Below are positions 45,673 through 54,714 of a stretch of 64,000 nucleotides of DNA, piece after piece; the first letter of the stretch is position 1; each line of letters starts with the position of its first letter. The DNA lies in assembly GCF_015999335.1 (NCBI RefSeq), contig NZ_JAEACP010000016.1, forward strand, positions 57,123 to 121,122, given 5' to 3'. A model generated the notes under the pieces. That model was given only the letters and a program-made list of their open reading frames with translations. It ran no database searches and was not told the DNA's origin. Position numbers and translations under genes: made by a program. Source of the stretch: Tabrizicola soli (lineage in GTDB: Bacteria > Pseudomonadota > Alphaproteobacteria > Rhodobacterales > Rhodobacteraceae).

Positions 45673-47174
45673 TCGGCAGCCTCCTTCGCGCGGACGAAGT
45701 CATCGGGGAAATGGGTGAGGGCGCTCATCACCGGATATGGGGTGAATCCGCCAAGGGCGCAAAGCGAGCCCAGCTTCATGGTGTTGCACAAGTCGGTGAT
45801 CAGCGGAATCGCGCTCGTATCGCCGCGCGCCAGCCGGTCCAGCGTCTCGACCCCGCGGATCGAGCCGATGCGGCAGGGCGTGCACTTGCCGCAGCTCTCG
45901 ATCGCGCAGAATTCCATCGCGAAGCGGGCCATCTGCAGCATGTCGATGGTGTCGTCAGCCACCGTCAGGCCGGCGTGACCGATGAGCCCGTCCTTCGCGC
46001 CGAATTCCTCATAGCCGAAGGGCGTGTCGAAGAGCGAGACCGGGAACCATGCCCCCAGCGGCCCGCCGACCTGCACCGCCTTCACCGGGCGGCCCGAGGC
46101 GGTGCCGCCGCCGATCTCGTTCACGATCTGGCCGAGGGTCAGGCCGAAGGCCACCTCGTAGAGGCCACCGAAGCGCACGTTCCCTGCGATCTGCAGCGGG
46201 ATCGTGCCGCGCGACCGGCCAAGGCCGAAGTCCTTGTAGTAGGCCGCCCCCCTGGCCATGATCACCGGCACCGAGGCCAGCGAGATCACGTTGTTGACCA
46301 CGGTCGGCCGGCCCAGGAAGCCCTGCAGCGCCGGCAGCGGCGGCTTGGCCCGCACCACGCCGCGCTTGCCTTCCAGCGAGTTCAGGAGCGAGGTTTCCTC
46401 GCCGCAGACATAGGCCCCGGCGCCGACGCGGATCTCCATGTCGAAGCGCGGGCCCAGCACGCCCGCCTCGCGCGCGATGCGCACGGCGGCTTCCATCACC
46501 CGGATCGCCACCGGATATTCGCTGCGGATGTAGACGTAGCCCTTGGTCGCCCCGGTGGCGAGCCCGGCGATCGCCATGCCCTCGATCAGGGTGAAGGGAT
46601 CGCCTTCCATCAGCATCCGGTCGGCGAAGGTGGCGCTGTCGCCCTCGTCGGCGTTGCAGACGATGTATTTCTGGTCCGCCACCGCCTCCGAGACGGTCTT
46701 CCACTTGATCCCCGTGGGGAAGCCCGCGCCGCCCCGGCCGCGCAGGCCGGACTCGGTCACTTCCGCCACGATCTCGGGCGCGGCCATCTTCACCGCCCGC
46801 TCCAGCCCCACCAGGCCGCCATGCGCGCGGTAGTCGTCCAGCGACAGGGGGTCGATCACGCCGACGCGGGCAAAGGTCAGCCGCGTCTGGCCCTTCATCC
46901 AGGGCAATTCCTCGACCAGCCCCACCGCCTTGGGATGCGAGGCGAGATCGCCGAACAGCCCGGCCACATCGGCCACCGCCATCGGACCAAAGCCCAGGCG
47001 GCCCTCGGCGGAAACCACCTCGACCAGCGGCTCCAGCCAGACCATCCCGCGGCTGCCGTTGCGCACCACCTCAACCGTCACGCCGCGGCGCGCCGCTTCA
47101 TCCGTGATCGCCGCCGCGACCTTGTCCGCGCCCAGCGCGACCGCCGCCGAATCCAGGGGAACGTAGATCTTCAT
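45669..47174 (-). CDS. fdsB: FdsB, NADH-binding (FMN, Fe-S) subunit of formate dehydrogenase
   Basis: A 501-residue NuoF-like subunit. An N-terminal thioredoxin-like domain (about residues 1-90) precedes the flavin core with GRGGAGFPTGIKW and GAYVCGEETSLLNSLEG, and the C-terminal [4Fe-4S] motif is SCGKCTPCR. It carries electrons from FdsA to NAD+. The ATG at 47174 overlaps the fdsG stop as ATGA; the longer open frame to 47390 lies inside fdsG. Confidence 0.96.
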   Translation of the reverse strand: MKIYVPLDSAAVALGADKVAAAITDEAARRGVTVEVVRNGSRGMVWLEPLVEVVSAEGRLGFGPMAVADVAGLFGDLASHPKAVGLVEELPWMKGQTRLTFARVGVIDPLSLDDYRAHGGLVGLERAVKMAAPEIVAEVTESGLRGRGGAGFPTGIKWKTVSEAVADQKYIVCNADEGDSATFADRMLMEGDPFTLIEGMAIAGLATGATKGYVYIRSEYPVAIRVMEAAVRIAREAGVLGPRFDMEIRVGAGAYVCGEETSLLNSLEGKRGVVRAKPPLPALQGFLGRPTVVNNVISLASVPVIMARGAAYYKDFGLGRSRGTIPLQIAGNVRFGGLYEVAFGLTLGQIVNEIGGGTASGRPVKAVQVGGPLGAWFPVSLFDTPFGYEEFGAKDGLIGHAGLTVADDTIDMLQMARFAMEFCAIESCGKCTPCRIGSIRGVETLDRLARGDTSAIPLITDLCNTMKLGSLCALGGFTPYPVMSALTHFPDDFVRAKEAAE

Positions 47175-47629
47175 TTCGCCACCTCCGCCAGCACCGACTC
47201 GTCGCAGCGGCCGACCAGCCGCCCGTCCACCATCGCCGAAGGCCCGCAGGCGCAGAGGCCCAGGCAGAACACCGGCTCCAGCGTGACGCGTCCGTCCGGC
47301 GTCGTCTCGTGCCAGTCGATCCCCAGCGCCTTCTTGATCTGCTCGGCCACCGCATCCGCGCCCATGGTCTGGCAGGCCTCGGCCCGGCACAGCTTCAGCA
47401 CATGCCGCCCGGCGGGGGCCTTGCGGAAATCGTGGTAGAAGCTGATCACGCCATGCACCTCGGCCTTCGACATGGTCAGGGCCTTGGCGATCTGCGGAAC
47501 GGCAGCTTCCGGCACATGGCCGAAGGCTTCCTGGATGGCATGGAGGATCGGCAGCAGCGGCCCCTCAAGCCCGCGATGGGCCTCGAGGATTTCGGCGATC
47601 CGGTCGGAATGGGGATGGGAATCGAGCAT
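47171..47629 (-). CDS. fdsG: FdsG, NuoE-like [2Fe-2S] subunit of formate dehydrogenase
   Basis: A 152-residue subunit with helical N-terminus and thioredoxin-like fold; its [2Fe-2S] ligands are in LKLCRAEACQ and FCLGLCACGP. It is first in fdsGBA-fdhD-fdsD and follows a LysR regulator on the same strand after 86 bases that contain a cluster of CGATA/TATCG half-sites. Confidence 0.94.
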   Translation of the reverse strand: MLDSHPHSDRIAEILEAHRGLEGPLLPILHAIQEAFGHVPEAAVPQIAKALTMSKAEVHGVISFYHDFRKAPAGRHVLKLCRAEACQTMGADAVAEQIKKALGIDWHETTPDGRVTLEPVFCLGLCACGPSAMVDGRLVGRCDESVLAEVAK

Positions 47630-47667
47630 GCGGGCGACCTCTTGCTAGCATGCAGCGGTATACGCCC

Positions 47668-47720
47668 GTCGATAGGATAATCAATGTCGATATATCGTCA
47701 ATTGATAGGAGATGCCTATC
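47668..47720 (-). promoter_or_regulatory. Half-site cluster, probable LysR operator before fdsG
   Basis: The gap between lysR and fdsG holds CGATAGG at 47,670, the palindrome CGATATATCG (47,688-47,697) and the inverted repeat GATAGG-N5-CCTATC (47,704-47,720), which runs into the last codons of the lysR gene. The region is AT-richer than its surroundings. Binding by the adjacent LysR protein is inferred. Confidence 0.5.
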
Positions 47721-48597
47721 GAAACAGCCGGATCGCCTCGTCCACCAGCGCCTGCAACACCGGCGTCTGCGGGTCGCGCCGGGCCGCGATCAGGCCGACC
47801 GTGTGCTCGGCTTCCGGCTCGACGATCGGGATCGAATGCAGCCGCCCGTCCGCCACGAACATGTCCGCCAGCTTCTTCGGCACGATCGAGGCCCAGCGCC
47901 CGGTCAGTACATGCGCCATCAGCGCCATGGTCGAGTTCGATTCGATCATCGGCACCGCATCCACCCCCGCCTCGCCCAGGTGCTGGTTCACGATCCGCCG
48001 GTTCTGCATGTCGGACGTCAGCAGGCAAAGCGGCACCGAGGACAGCTCGTTCCAGGTGACATGCCGGCGCGAGGCAAGCTCCGATCCCGGCGCGATCAGC
48101 AGGCGGTAGAACTCGGTGTACAGCGGCACCTGCGACACCCGGCCCAGCGGCTCGTTGTCGAGGTAGGTGATCCCGGCCTCCAGGTCCAGGGCCTCGATCC
48201 CGGTCAGGATCTCGATGCTGGTCCGCGACAGGATCGAGACCCGCACATTCGGATGCTTCTTGGTGAAAGGCCCGGTCAGGTCGGCGACCATCGGCAAGGC
48301 GGTCGGGATCACCCCGATCCGCAGGTTTCCCGACAGGCCGGTGCGCACCACCCGCATCTCGTCCTTCAGCGCCCGCACGTCGCCGACGATGCCCAGCGCC
48401 CGGTCCAGCACGCGCTGCCCTTCCGGGGTCAGGCCCTGGAACCGGCTGCCCCGGAACACCAGCTGCACGCCCAGCTGATCCTCCAGCTGCCGGATCGCCG
48501 AGGACAAGGAGGGCTGCGTCACGCCGCAGGCTTCGGCCGCGCGGCCGAAATGCCGCTCTTTCGCCAGCGCGATGAACATTTCCAGCTTTTCGATCAT
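47716..48597 (-). CDS. LysR-family transcriptional regulator of the fds operon
   Basis: A 293-residue LysR protein with an N-terminal winged helix-turn-helix (residues about 3-62; AEACGVTQPSLSSAIRQLEDQLG) and a periplasmic-binding-like effector domain (about 90-290; GNLRIGVIP). LysR proteins named FdsR are known to control fds operons; the ligand here is unknown. The ATG at 48597 is chosen because the helix-turn-helix then starts at the normal distance; the gene lies 86 bases before fdsG and is divergent from the S49 peptidase gene. Confidence 0.87.
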   Translation of the reverse strand: MIEKLEMFIALAKERHFGRAAEACGVTQPSLSSAIRQLEDQLGVQLVFRGSRFQGLTPEGQRVLDRALGIVGDVRALKDEMRVVRTGLSGNLRIGVIPTALPMVADLTGPFTKKHPNVRVSILSRTSIEILTGIEALDLEAGITYLDNEPLGRVSQVPLYTEFYRLLIAPGSELASRRHVTWNELSSVPLCLLTSDMQNRRIVNQHLGEAGVDAVPMIESNSTMALMAHVLTGRWASIVPKKLADMFVADGRLHSIPIVEPEAEHTVGLIAARRDPQTPVLQALVDEAIRLFR

Positions 48598-48658
48598 GCC
48601 ACGACCCTGCCCCTCCCCGCCCTTGCCCGCAAGCCCCATAGGGCTTACCTCTGGCCTC

Positions 48659-49450
48659 ATGCGCCGCTTCATCCCCTTCCTGCCGAAACCCGCCTTCGTC
48701 CCGGTGATCCGCCTGGCCGGCACCATCGGCACCGGCACCCGCTCCATCAGCGACGAGGCGTTGGCCCCGCTGATCGAAAAGGCCTTCCGCGCAAAGCCGG
48801 TGGCGGTGGCGCTTCAGGTCAATTCCCCCGGCGGCTCGGCGGTGCAATCCTCTCTGATCGCCGCCCGCATCCGGCGGCTGGCGGACGAGAAGAAGATTCC
48901 CGTCCACGCCTTCGTCGAGGACGTGGCGGCTTCGGGCGGCTACTGGCTTGCCTGCGCGGCGGATGACATCCATGTCGATCCCAGCAGCCTTGTCGGCTCG
49001 ATCGGGGTGATCTTCGCCTCCTTCGGCTTCCCCGAGCTGATGGCGAAACAGGGCGTCGAGCGCCGCGTCGTCACCGCCGGCCGCTCGAAAAGCTTTGCCG
49101 ACCCGTTCCTGCCGCAGAAGGCCGAGGATGTGGAGCGGCTGAAGGCCCTGCAGGGCCCGATCCACCAGGCCTTCATCGACCATGTGAAACATTCACGCGG
49201 CACCCGGCTCAGCGAAACCGCCGACCTCTTCAACGCCGACATCTGGGTGGGCCAGCAGGCGGTGGACCTTGGCCTGGCCGACGGGGTTTCGCATATGGTC
49301 CCCCGGCTGAAGCAGCTTTACGGCGACAAGGTGAAGCTCCTGCCCCTCGGCCGCAAGCGCAGCCTGTTCCAGCGCCTCGGCATGTCGCTGATCGACGAAA
49401 CCCTCGGCGCGGTCGAGGACAGGGCGCTCTGGGCGCGTTACGGTCTCTAG
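48659..49450 (+). CDS. S49-family serine peptidase (SppA/SohB type)
   Basis: A 263-residue SppA-like protein. The catalytic serine is in AASGGYWLACAAD and the lysine in GRSKSF, the Ser-Lys dyad of the S49 family; SIGVIF lies between them. The protein starts with a short basic segment (MRRFIPFLPK) and has no strong membrane anchor, so its place in the cell is uncertain. The family degrades cleaved signal peptides and membrane-protein fragments. The next ATG follows its TAG without a gap. Confidence 0.9.
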   Translation: MRRFIPFLPKPAFVPVIRLAGTIGTGTRSISDEALAPLIEKAFRAKPVAVALQVNSPGGSAVQSSLIAARIRRLADEKKIPVHAFVEDVAASGGYWLACAADDIHVDPSSLVGSIGVIFASFGFPELMAKQGVERRVVTAGRSKSFADPFLPQKAEDVERLKALQGPIHQAFIDHVKHSRGTRLSETADLFNADIWVGQQAVDLGLADGVSHMVPRLKQLYGDKVKLLPLGRKRSLFQRLGMSLIDETLGAVEDRALWARYGL

Positions 49451-49636
49451 ATGCTGTTGAAGATCATCCTTCTTTTCATGCTTGCCATGTTCCTGGTCGC
49501 AATCGTCGGCCGGGTGCTGTTCCCCTCGGCCCTGCCGCCCGTGCTGCGCAAGCGCAAGGGCGCCCCGCGCTGCGGCAAATGCGGGCGCTACCTGATCGGG
49601 CGCGGCGGCTGCGACTGCGGGGGCCGCGCGAAATGA
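49451..49636 (+). CDS. Small membrane protein with C-terminal zinc-ribbon-like motif
   Basis: A 61-residue protein: one hydrophobic helix (about residues 3-25) followed by a basic linker (RKRKGAPR) and CGKCGRYLIGRGGCDCGG, a C-x2-C-x10-C-x-C pattern that could bind zinc. It begins right after the S49 peptidase stop and ends in an ATGA overlap with the SDR gene, so it is translated with both. I recognise no named family; conserved placement would argue for a real gene. Confidence 0.75.
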   Translation: MLLKIILLFMLAMFLVAIVGRVLFPSALPPVLRKRKGAPRCGKCGRYLIGRGGCDCGGRAK

Positions 49637-50406
49637 CGGCGCTGGTCACCGGGGCGGGCAAGCGGCTGGGCCGGGCGATGGCGCTCTACCTCGCGGGGCG
49701 CGGCCATGACGTTGCGGTCCATTACGCCTCCTCCACCGACGAGGCCGAGGCCGTCGTGGCCGAGATCCGTGCCATGGGCCGCCGCGCCCGGACCTTCCGG
49801 GCCGACCTTCTGGACGAGGCGCAGGTCCGGGCCCTGATCCCCGCCGCGACACAGGCGCTCGGCCCGCTCACCGTGCTGGTCAACAACGCCTCGATCTTCG
49901 AATACGACCGGATCGAGACCTCTACCCGCGAGGGCTGGGACCGCCACATCGAATCGAACCTGCGCGCGCCCTATGTCCTGACGCAGGCCTTCGCCCGCCA
50001 GTGTCCCCCCGCCAGCACCGACGCGGCCGGAGAGCCCCTGCCCCTTGGCCTGATCGTCAACATGATCGACCAGCGCGTCCTGAAGCTGACGCCCGAGTTC
50101 AGCACCTACACCATCGCCAAGATGGGCCTCTGGGCCCTGACCCAGACCGCCGCGCAGGGCCTTGCCCCCCATATCCGCGTCAACGCCATCGGCCCCGGCC
50201 CCACCCTGCAAGGCTCCCGGCAAAGCGACGGCCATTTCGCCCGCCAGCGCGCCGCGACGGTTCTGGGGCGCGGCGCGAACCCCGCCGACATCACAGCCGC
50301 GCTGGGATTCTTCCTCGACAGCCCCGGTGTCACCGGCCAGTTCATCGCCGTGGACGGAGGCCAGCATCTCGGCTGGAAGACCCCCGATGTTCTGGGCGTG
50401 GAATAG
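49633..50406 (+). CDS. Pteridine-reductase-like SDR (FolM type)
   Basis: A 257-residue SDR with TGAGKRLG at the cofactor loop, the TGxxxRxG form typical of pteridine and dihydromonapterin reductases, then NNASIFEYD and the catalytic YTIAK. A FolM-like role in reducing dihydromonapterin or dihydrofolate is the best guess. The start overlaps the small membrane protein gene as ATGA. About 300 AT-rich bases separate it from uvrC. Confidence 0.82.
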   Translation: MTALVTGAGKRLGRAMALYLAGRGHDVAVHYASSTDEAEAVVAEIRAMGRRARTFRADLLDEAQVRALIPAATQALGPLTVLVNNASIFEYDRIETSTREGWDRHIESNLRAPYVLTQAFARQCPPASTDAAGEPLPLGLIVNMIDQRVLKLTPEFSTYTIAKMGLWALTQTAAQGLAPHIRVNAIGPGPTLQGSRQSDGHFARQRAATVLGRGANPADITAALGFFLDSPGVTGQFIAVDGGQHLGWKTPDVLGVE

Positions 50407-50704
50407 CCCTTCCGGAATGTCCTTGCGGCAACTTGTCCACTTGCGGCCGCGCCTTCACAGTCCGGTTACAATTCGCCTGATATATCAGGGATTTGCGTCC
50501 GACCTGAAATATTTTCCCTTTCTTTTCAAATGGTTAAAAATCTGCCTAAAAAACAGGCAACCTCACGAAACCAGCCGAAAACAAGGGAAATTCGCCGCTC
50601 CCGAAATCTTCTCCGCAGAGTTATCCCCAGATTCCGTGGACAGCTTTGCTCTTGCCACCACCCCCCGTTCAGTGCAGCCCTTCCCCTAGAATCGACGCCG
50701 CCAG
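50407..50704. other. AT-rich gap before uvrC
   Basis: No convincing gene. The stretch 50,490-50,600 is strikingly AT-rich for this genome. It contains a perfect 14-nt palindrome CCTGATATATCAGG (50,476-50,489) and three sequences close to DnaA boxes: TTGTCCACT (50,433), TTATCCCCA (50,621) and, on the other strand, TGTCCACGG (50,642-50,634). It must hold the uvrC promoter. Confidence 0.6.
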
Positions 50705-52564
50705 ATGACCGACGAAAAACCCCGCACCGGACATGAGGTGATCCAGGATTACCTCAAGACGCTCGACGGCTCGCCGGGCGTCTACCGGATGCTGAACACC
50801 GCCTCCGAGGTGCTTTACGTCGGCAAGGCGCGCAACCTGAAGGCGCGCGTGTCCAATTACGCTCGCCCTACGGGACATTCCGGCCGGATCGCCCGGATGA
50901 TCCACGAAACGGCGTCAATGATGTTCCTGACCACGCGAACGGAACTCGAGGCGCTGCTTCTGGAACAGAACCTGATCAAGCAGCTGAAGCCGCGCTACAA
51001 CGTGCTCCTGCGCGACGACAAGTCGTTCCCGAACATCCTGATCTCGGCTGAACACCCTTTCCCCCAGTTGAAGAAACACCGGGGCAAGAAGTCCGAGAAG
51101 GGCGCCTACTTCGGCCCCTTCGCCAGCGCCGGCGCGGTGAACCGCACGCTGAACCAGCTGCAGAAGGTCTTCCTCCTCCGCAACTGCTCCGACTCGATCT
51201 TCGACAGCCGCACCCGCCCCTGCCTGCAATACCAGATCAAGCGCTGCTCGGCCCCCTGCGTCGGCAAGATCACCGCCGAGGACTACGCCGCCCTCGTCGA
51301 CGACGCCAAGCGGTTCCTCGAGGGCAAGACCACCTCGGTCCAGGCCGACCTCGCCCGCGACATGGCCGCCGCCTCGGAAGCGATGGAGTTCGAGCGCGCC
51401 GCCGCGCTGCGCGACCGGATCAAGGCGCTGACGCAGATCCAGCAGAGCCAGGGCATCAACCCGCAGGGCGTGACCGAGGCCGATGTCGTGGCGCTCCACC
51501 TCGAACACGGCCAGGCCTGCGTGCAGGTCTTCTTCATCCGCGCCAATCAAAGCTGGGGCAACCGCGACTTCTACCCCAAGACCGGCGCCGGGGCCGAGGC
51601 GCCCGAGATCCTGGAAGCCTTCCTCACCCAATTCTACGACGACAAGGAGCCGCCCCGGCTGATCCTGCTGTCGCACCCCGTCGACAACCCCGACCTGGTG
51701 GCACAGGCCCTTGCCGCACGCGCAGGCCGCAAGGTGGAGCTTGCCGTGCCCCAGCGTGGCGAGAAAGCCGAGCTGGTGGAGAATGCGGTCAGGAACGCCC
51801 GCGAAAGCCTGGCCCGCCGGATGGCCGAGTCGACCACGCAGAACAAGCTCCTCATGGGCCTTGCCGAAGCCTTCGACCTCGACGGCCCGCCGCAGCGGAT
51901 CGAGGTCTATGACAACTCCCACATCCAGGGAGCGCACGCCGTCGGCGGCATGATCGTCGCCGGGGCCGAGGGCTTCCTGAAATCTCAATACCGCAAGTTC
52001 AACATCCGGTCGGAGGCCGGGGCCAACTCCGACGACTTCGGCATGATGAAGGAAGTCCTGACCCGCCGCTTCGAGCGCCTGCTGAAGGAGGACCCCGAGC
52101 GCAAGACCGACATGTGGCCCGACCTCCTCTTGATCGACGGCGGCGCCGGGCAGGTCTCGGCCGTGGCCGGGATCATGGCGGAACTGGGCGTAGACGACAT
52201 CGCCATGGTCGGCGTGGCCAAGGGCATCGACCGCGACGCGGGCAAGGAGGAATTCCACCGCCCCGGCGAACGCCCCTTCGCCCTGCAGAGGAACGACCCC
52301 GTCCTCTACTTCATCCAGCGCCTGCGCGACGAGGCCCACCGCTGGGCCATCGGCGCCCATCGCGCCAAACGGGCGAAGGCCGTCAGCCTGACGCCGCTCG
52401 ACGACATTCCCGGCATCGGCGCCATGAGGAAACGCGCCCTCCTGCAACATTTCGGCAGCGCCAAGGCCGTGGCCCGGGCCGGAGTGGCCGACCTCCAGGC
52501 CGTGGACGGGATCTCCGAAGCGATGGCGAGGACAATCGCCGACTACTTCTCGGCGAAAGGCTGA
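50705..52564 (+). CDS. uvrC: UvrC, excinuclease ABC subunit C
   Basis: A 619-residue nuclease that makes both incisions in nucleotide excision repair. The GIY-YIG-type N-terminal domain contains [22 protein letters not shown], the UVR domain is around [22 protein letters not shown], the RNase H-like C-terminal nuclease contains [19 protein letters not shown] and LLIDGGAGQ, and the end has helix-hairpin-helix motifs ([13 protein letters not shown]). Its position before moaD/moaE-pgsA is typical in the group, with a P1 peptidase gene inserted here. Confidence 0.97.
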   Translation: MTDEKPRTGHEVIQDYLKTLDGSPGVYRMLNTASEVLYVGKARNLKARVSNYARPTGHSGRIARMIHETASMMFLTTRTELEALLLEQNLIKQLKPRYNVLLRDDKSFPNILISAEHPFPQLKKHRGKKSEKGAYFGPFASAGAVNRTLNQLQKVFLLRNCSDSIFDSRTRPCLQYQIKRCSAPCVGKITAEDYAALVDDAKRFLEGKTTSVQADLARDMAAASEAMEFERAAALRDRIKALTQIQQSQGINPQGVTEADVVALHLEHGQACVQVFFIRANQSWGNRDFYPKTGAGAEAPEILEAFLTQFYDDKEPPRLILLSHPVDNPDLVAQALAARAGRKVELAVPQRGEKAELVENAVRNARESLARRMAESTTQNKLLMGLAEAFDLDGPPQRIEVYDNSHIQGAHAVGGMIVAGAEGFLKSQYRKFNIRSEAGANSDDFGMMKEVLTRRFERLLKEDPERKTDMWPDLLLIDGGAGQVSAVAGIMAELGVDDIAMVGVAKGIDRDAGKEEFHRPGERPFALQRNDPVLYFIQRLRDEAHRWAIGAHRAKRAKAVSLTPLDDIPGIGAMRKRALLQHFGSAKAVARAGVADLQAVDGISEAMARTIADYFSAKG

Positions 52565-52577
52565 CTCGTCGTCGTAG

Positions 52578-52595
52578 GGTGCGCTACAGCGCACC
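52578..52595. repeat. Palindrome after uvrC
   Basis: Arms GGTGCGCT and AGCGCACC with 2 bases between them, preceded by GTAG, 14 bases after the uvrC stop. It belongs to the same GTAGGGTG-type family as the hairpin at 20,680 and may terminate uvrC. Confidence 0.45.
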
Positions 52596-52724
52596 AAACC
52601 GGATCCACCCTTCCCCGATCTTCGGTCGAGAAAGAATCTGCGCCACGCCCCACCCTGCAGCCGCCCGCACCGCGCGCGACGGCTTGGCCTTCCCGCGCCC
52701 CTGCACCTCGGCTAGACTTGCCCG

Positions 52725-53729
52725 ATGCGCCCCGGTCCGAAGAACCTGATCACCGATGTTCCCGGCCTTCGCGTCGGCAACGCCCAGGACGCCGCCCTGC
52801 GCTCCGGCGTCACCGTCCTGACCGCCGACCTGCCCTTCATTGCCGCCGTCCATGTCATGGGCGGCGCGCCCGGTACGCGCGAGACCGACCTTCTCGCCCC
52901 CGACCGGCTGGTGCAGGAGGTGGACGCGCTCTTCCTCTCCGGCGGCTCGGCCTTCGGGCTCGATGCCGGGACCGGGATCATGGCGGGCCTCCGCGCCCAG
53001 GGGCGGGGCTTCCCCGTCGGCCCGGTTCGCGTGCCGATCGTGCCGGGGGCGATCCTCTTCGATCTCCTGAACGGCGGCGACAAGGAATGGGGCGACAGCC
53101 CCTATCCCGCGCTCGGCCGCGCCGCGCTGGAGGGTGCCGGATGCGACTTCGCGCTTGGCGCCGCAGGCGCAGGCCATGCCGCGATGACCGGCAATCTGAA
53201 GGGCGGCCTCGGCTCGGCCTCCTGCGTGCTGCCCTCGGGGATCACGGTCGGCGCGCTGGTCGCGGTCAACGCGCTGGGTCAGGCGACGGTGGGCGAGACC
53301 GCCCATTTCTGGGCCGCCCCGTGGGAAGAAGGCGAGGAATTCGGCGGCCTGGGTCCCGCGCCGATGGTCGCGCACGAGGCCCCCCTGCCCCGCAAGCGCC
53401 TGGGTGAGGCCACGACCATCGCCATCGTCGCCACCGATGCCGACCTGGGCAAGGCACAGGCACACCGCCTCGCCACCGCCGCCCATGACGGCATGGCCCG
53501 CGCGCTGGCGCCCGCGCACACGCCGCTGGACGGCGATCTGGTGTTCGGCGTCTCGACCGGCGCACGGGCGCTGTCCGACCCCGTGACGGATATGTTCCAG
53601 CTTGGCCACGCCGCCGCCACCTGCCTTGCCCGCGCCATCGCAAGGGCGGTCTTTCTGGCCGAGCCGATGCAAGGCGACCTGCAACCCGCCTGGCGCAGCC
53701 GCTTTGCGTCCGGGTCCGGCAAATCCTGA
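52725..53729 (+). CDS. P1-family aminopeptidase (DmpA/S58-like)
   Basis: A 334-residue N-terminal-nucleophile hydrolase. It begins NLITDVPGLRVGNAQD as P1/DmpA enzymes do, includes LSGGSAFGLDA, and the autocatalytic cleavage site region is NLKGGLGSAS with the nucleophile expected at the start of the beta chain just before VLPSG. Family members are D-aminopeptidases or beta-peptidyl aminopeptidases; specificity is not predictable. Cytoplasmic. It stands alone between uvrC and the moaE side. Confidence 0.9.
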   Translation: MRPGPKNLITDVPGLRVGNAQDAALRSGVTVLTADLPFIAAVHVMGGAPGTRETDLLAPDRLVQEVDALFLSGGSAFGLDAGTGIMAGLRAQGRGFPVGPVRVPIVPGAILFDLLNGGDKEWGDSPYPALGRAALEGAGCDFALGAAGAGHAAMTGNLKGGLGSASCVLPSGITVGALVAVNALGQATVGETAHFWAAPWEEGEEFGGLGPAPMVAHEAPLPRKRLGEATTIAIVATDADLGKAQAHRLATAAHDGMARALAPAHTPLDGDLVFGVSTGARALSDPVTDMFQLGHAAATCLARAIARAVFLAEPMQGDLQPAWRSRFASGSGKS

Positions 53730-54026
53730 ACGCGGCATGGACCGATCGCCCGGTAAAGGCGGAACCCGATACCCACCCGGGAAACCGCTCCAGAGACCGG
53801 CAACCTGCATGCCGCGCGCATTGCCTGACTCATGGGCCGGTGACGGTGCCCCCGTTACCCGGCACCTTTCTCTGGCGGGTTCGATTCACCCCTCCACGAA
53901 GGTCAGGAGAACTTGGGGCGGGCACCCCGCCTGCCGCACAGGCCGCCGCAATTTTCTAAGAAACCCTTAATGCCCGCAGCCAAGGACTTGAAATCATTGG
54001 ACCGGCAGACGTATCCACGCGTGGCG
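53730..54026. other. Gap between P1 peptidase and moaE
   Basis: No gene found in about 300 bases. A hairpin at 53,836-53,863 (GCCGGTGACGG against CCGTTACCCGGC, with a bulge) could end the peptidase transcript, and CCACGCGTGG at 54,015-54,024 lies just past the moaE stop. A tRNA-like GGGTTCGATTCACCC at about 53,876 has no accompanying cloverleaf. Confidence 0.55.
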
Positions 54027-54464
54027 CTACCACCGCTTCAGCGCGTCCTCATCCGAGTCCTTCGCCGCCACCCAGCTCTCCCCCCCGTCCCGGCTCTCCT
54101 TCTTCCAGAACGGGGCGCGGGATTTCAGGTAGTCCATCAGGAACTCCGCCGCCGCGAAGGCATCCCCCCGGTGCGGCGCGGCCGTCGCGACCATCATGAT
54201 CGTCTCCCCCGGGGCCAGCCGCCCGTGCCGGTGGATCACCAGACCGTCCACCAGCTTCCAGCGGTCCACCGCCTGGGCCAGGATCGCCTGGATCGCCTTC
54301 CCGGTCATGCCGGGGTAGTGCTCGATCTCCATGCCCGTCAGCCCGCCGTCCGGCCGCACGATGCCGGTGAAGCTGACCACCGCCCCCGCCCCCGCTGCCC
54401 CGGCGGTGAAGGATGCGACCTCGGCTCCCAGGTCGAACGGCTCGGACTGGACGGAAACGCGCAT
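54027..54464 (-). CDS. moaE: MoaE, molybdopterin synthase catalytic subunit
   Basis: A 145-residue subunit that joins sulfur from MoaD to precursor Z. Motifs are FTGIVRPD, LEHYPGM (here IEHYPGM), the IHRHGRLAPGE loop and the C-terminal KSRAPFWKKE with the catalytic lysine. It follows moaD after one base. It supplies molybdopterin to enzymes such as the formate dehydrogenase in this window. Confidence 0.95.
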   Translation of the reverse strand: MRVSVQSEPFDLGAEVASFTAGAAGAGAVVSFTGIVRPDGGLTGMEIEHYPGMTGKAIQAILAQAVDRWKLVDGLVIHRHGRLAPGETIMMVATAAPHRGDAFAAAEFLMDYLKSRAPFWKKESRDGGESWVAAKDSDEDALKRW

Positions 54465-54465
54465 C

Positions 54466-54714
54466 TCAGCCCCCGGTCATCGGCGGGAAGAAGGCAACCT
54501 CCCGCACCCCGGCGAGAGGCGCATCGAAATCGGCCAGCTCCTGATCCAACGCCACCCGCAGGGCCGAGATGTCGGCGAAGGCCGCCGCATAGCGTTCCTC
54601 CCGCGCGCAAAGCTCCTTGACCAGCCCGGCGACCGTCGCGGCCCCGGTCTCGACCCGCTCGCGCGGCAGGCCGATGCGCTCGCGCACCCAGGCGAAATAA
54701 AGAACGTCGATCAT
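54466..54714 (-). CDS. moaD: MoaD, molybdopterin synthase sulfur carrier
   Basis: An 82-residue ubiquitin-like protein that ends in the required GlyGly (PPMTGG). Its carboxyl end is thiolated and gives sulfur to MoaE. The ATG at 54714 overlaps the pgsA stop as ATGA, which fixes the start; longer open frames lie inside pgsA. Confidence 0.93.
   Translation of the reverse strand: MIDVLYFAWVRERIGLPRERVETGAATVAGLVKELCAREERYAAAFADISALRVALDQELADFDAPLAGVREVAFFPPMTGG

Noticed and set aside
42967..45978. 1003-codon plus-strand frame opposite fdsA
   Set aside because: Antisense to the fully conserved fdsA; no domain.
50407..50704. Chromosome origin before uvrC
   Set aside because: Too few and imperfect DnaA-like boxes, and no origin-linked genes nearby; kept only as a point worth checking.
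53870..53900. Possible tRNA T-arm (GGGTTCGATTCACCC)
   Set aside because: The stem pairs poorly at five base pairs and there is no anticodon arm, D arm or acceptor stem at the right distance.
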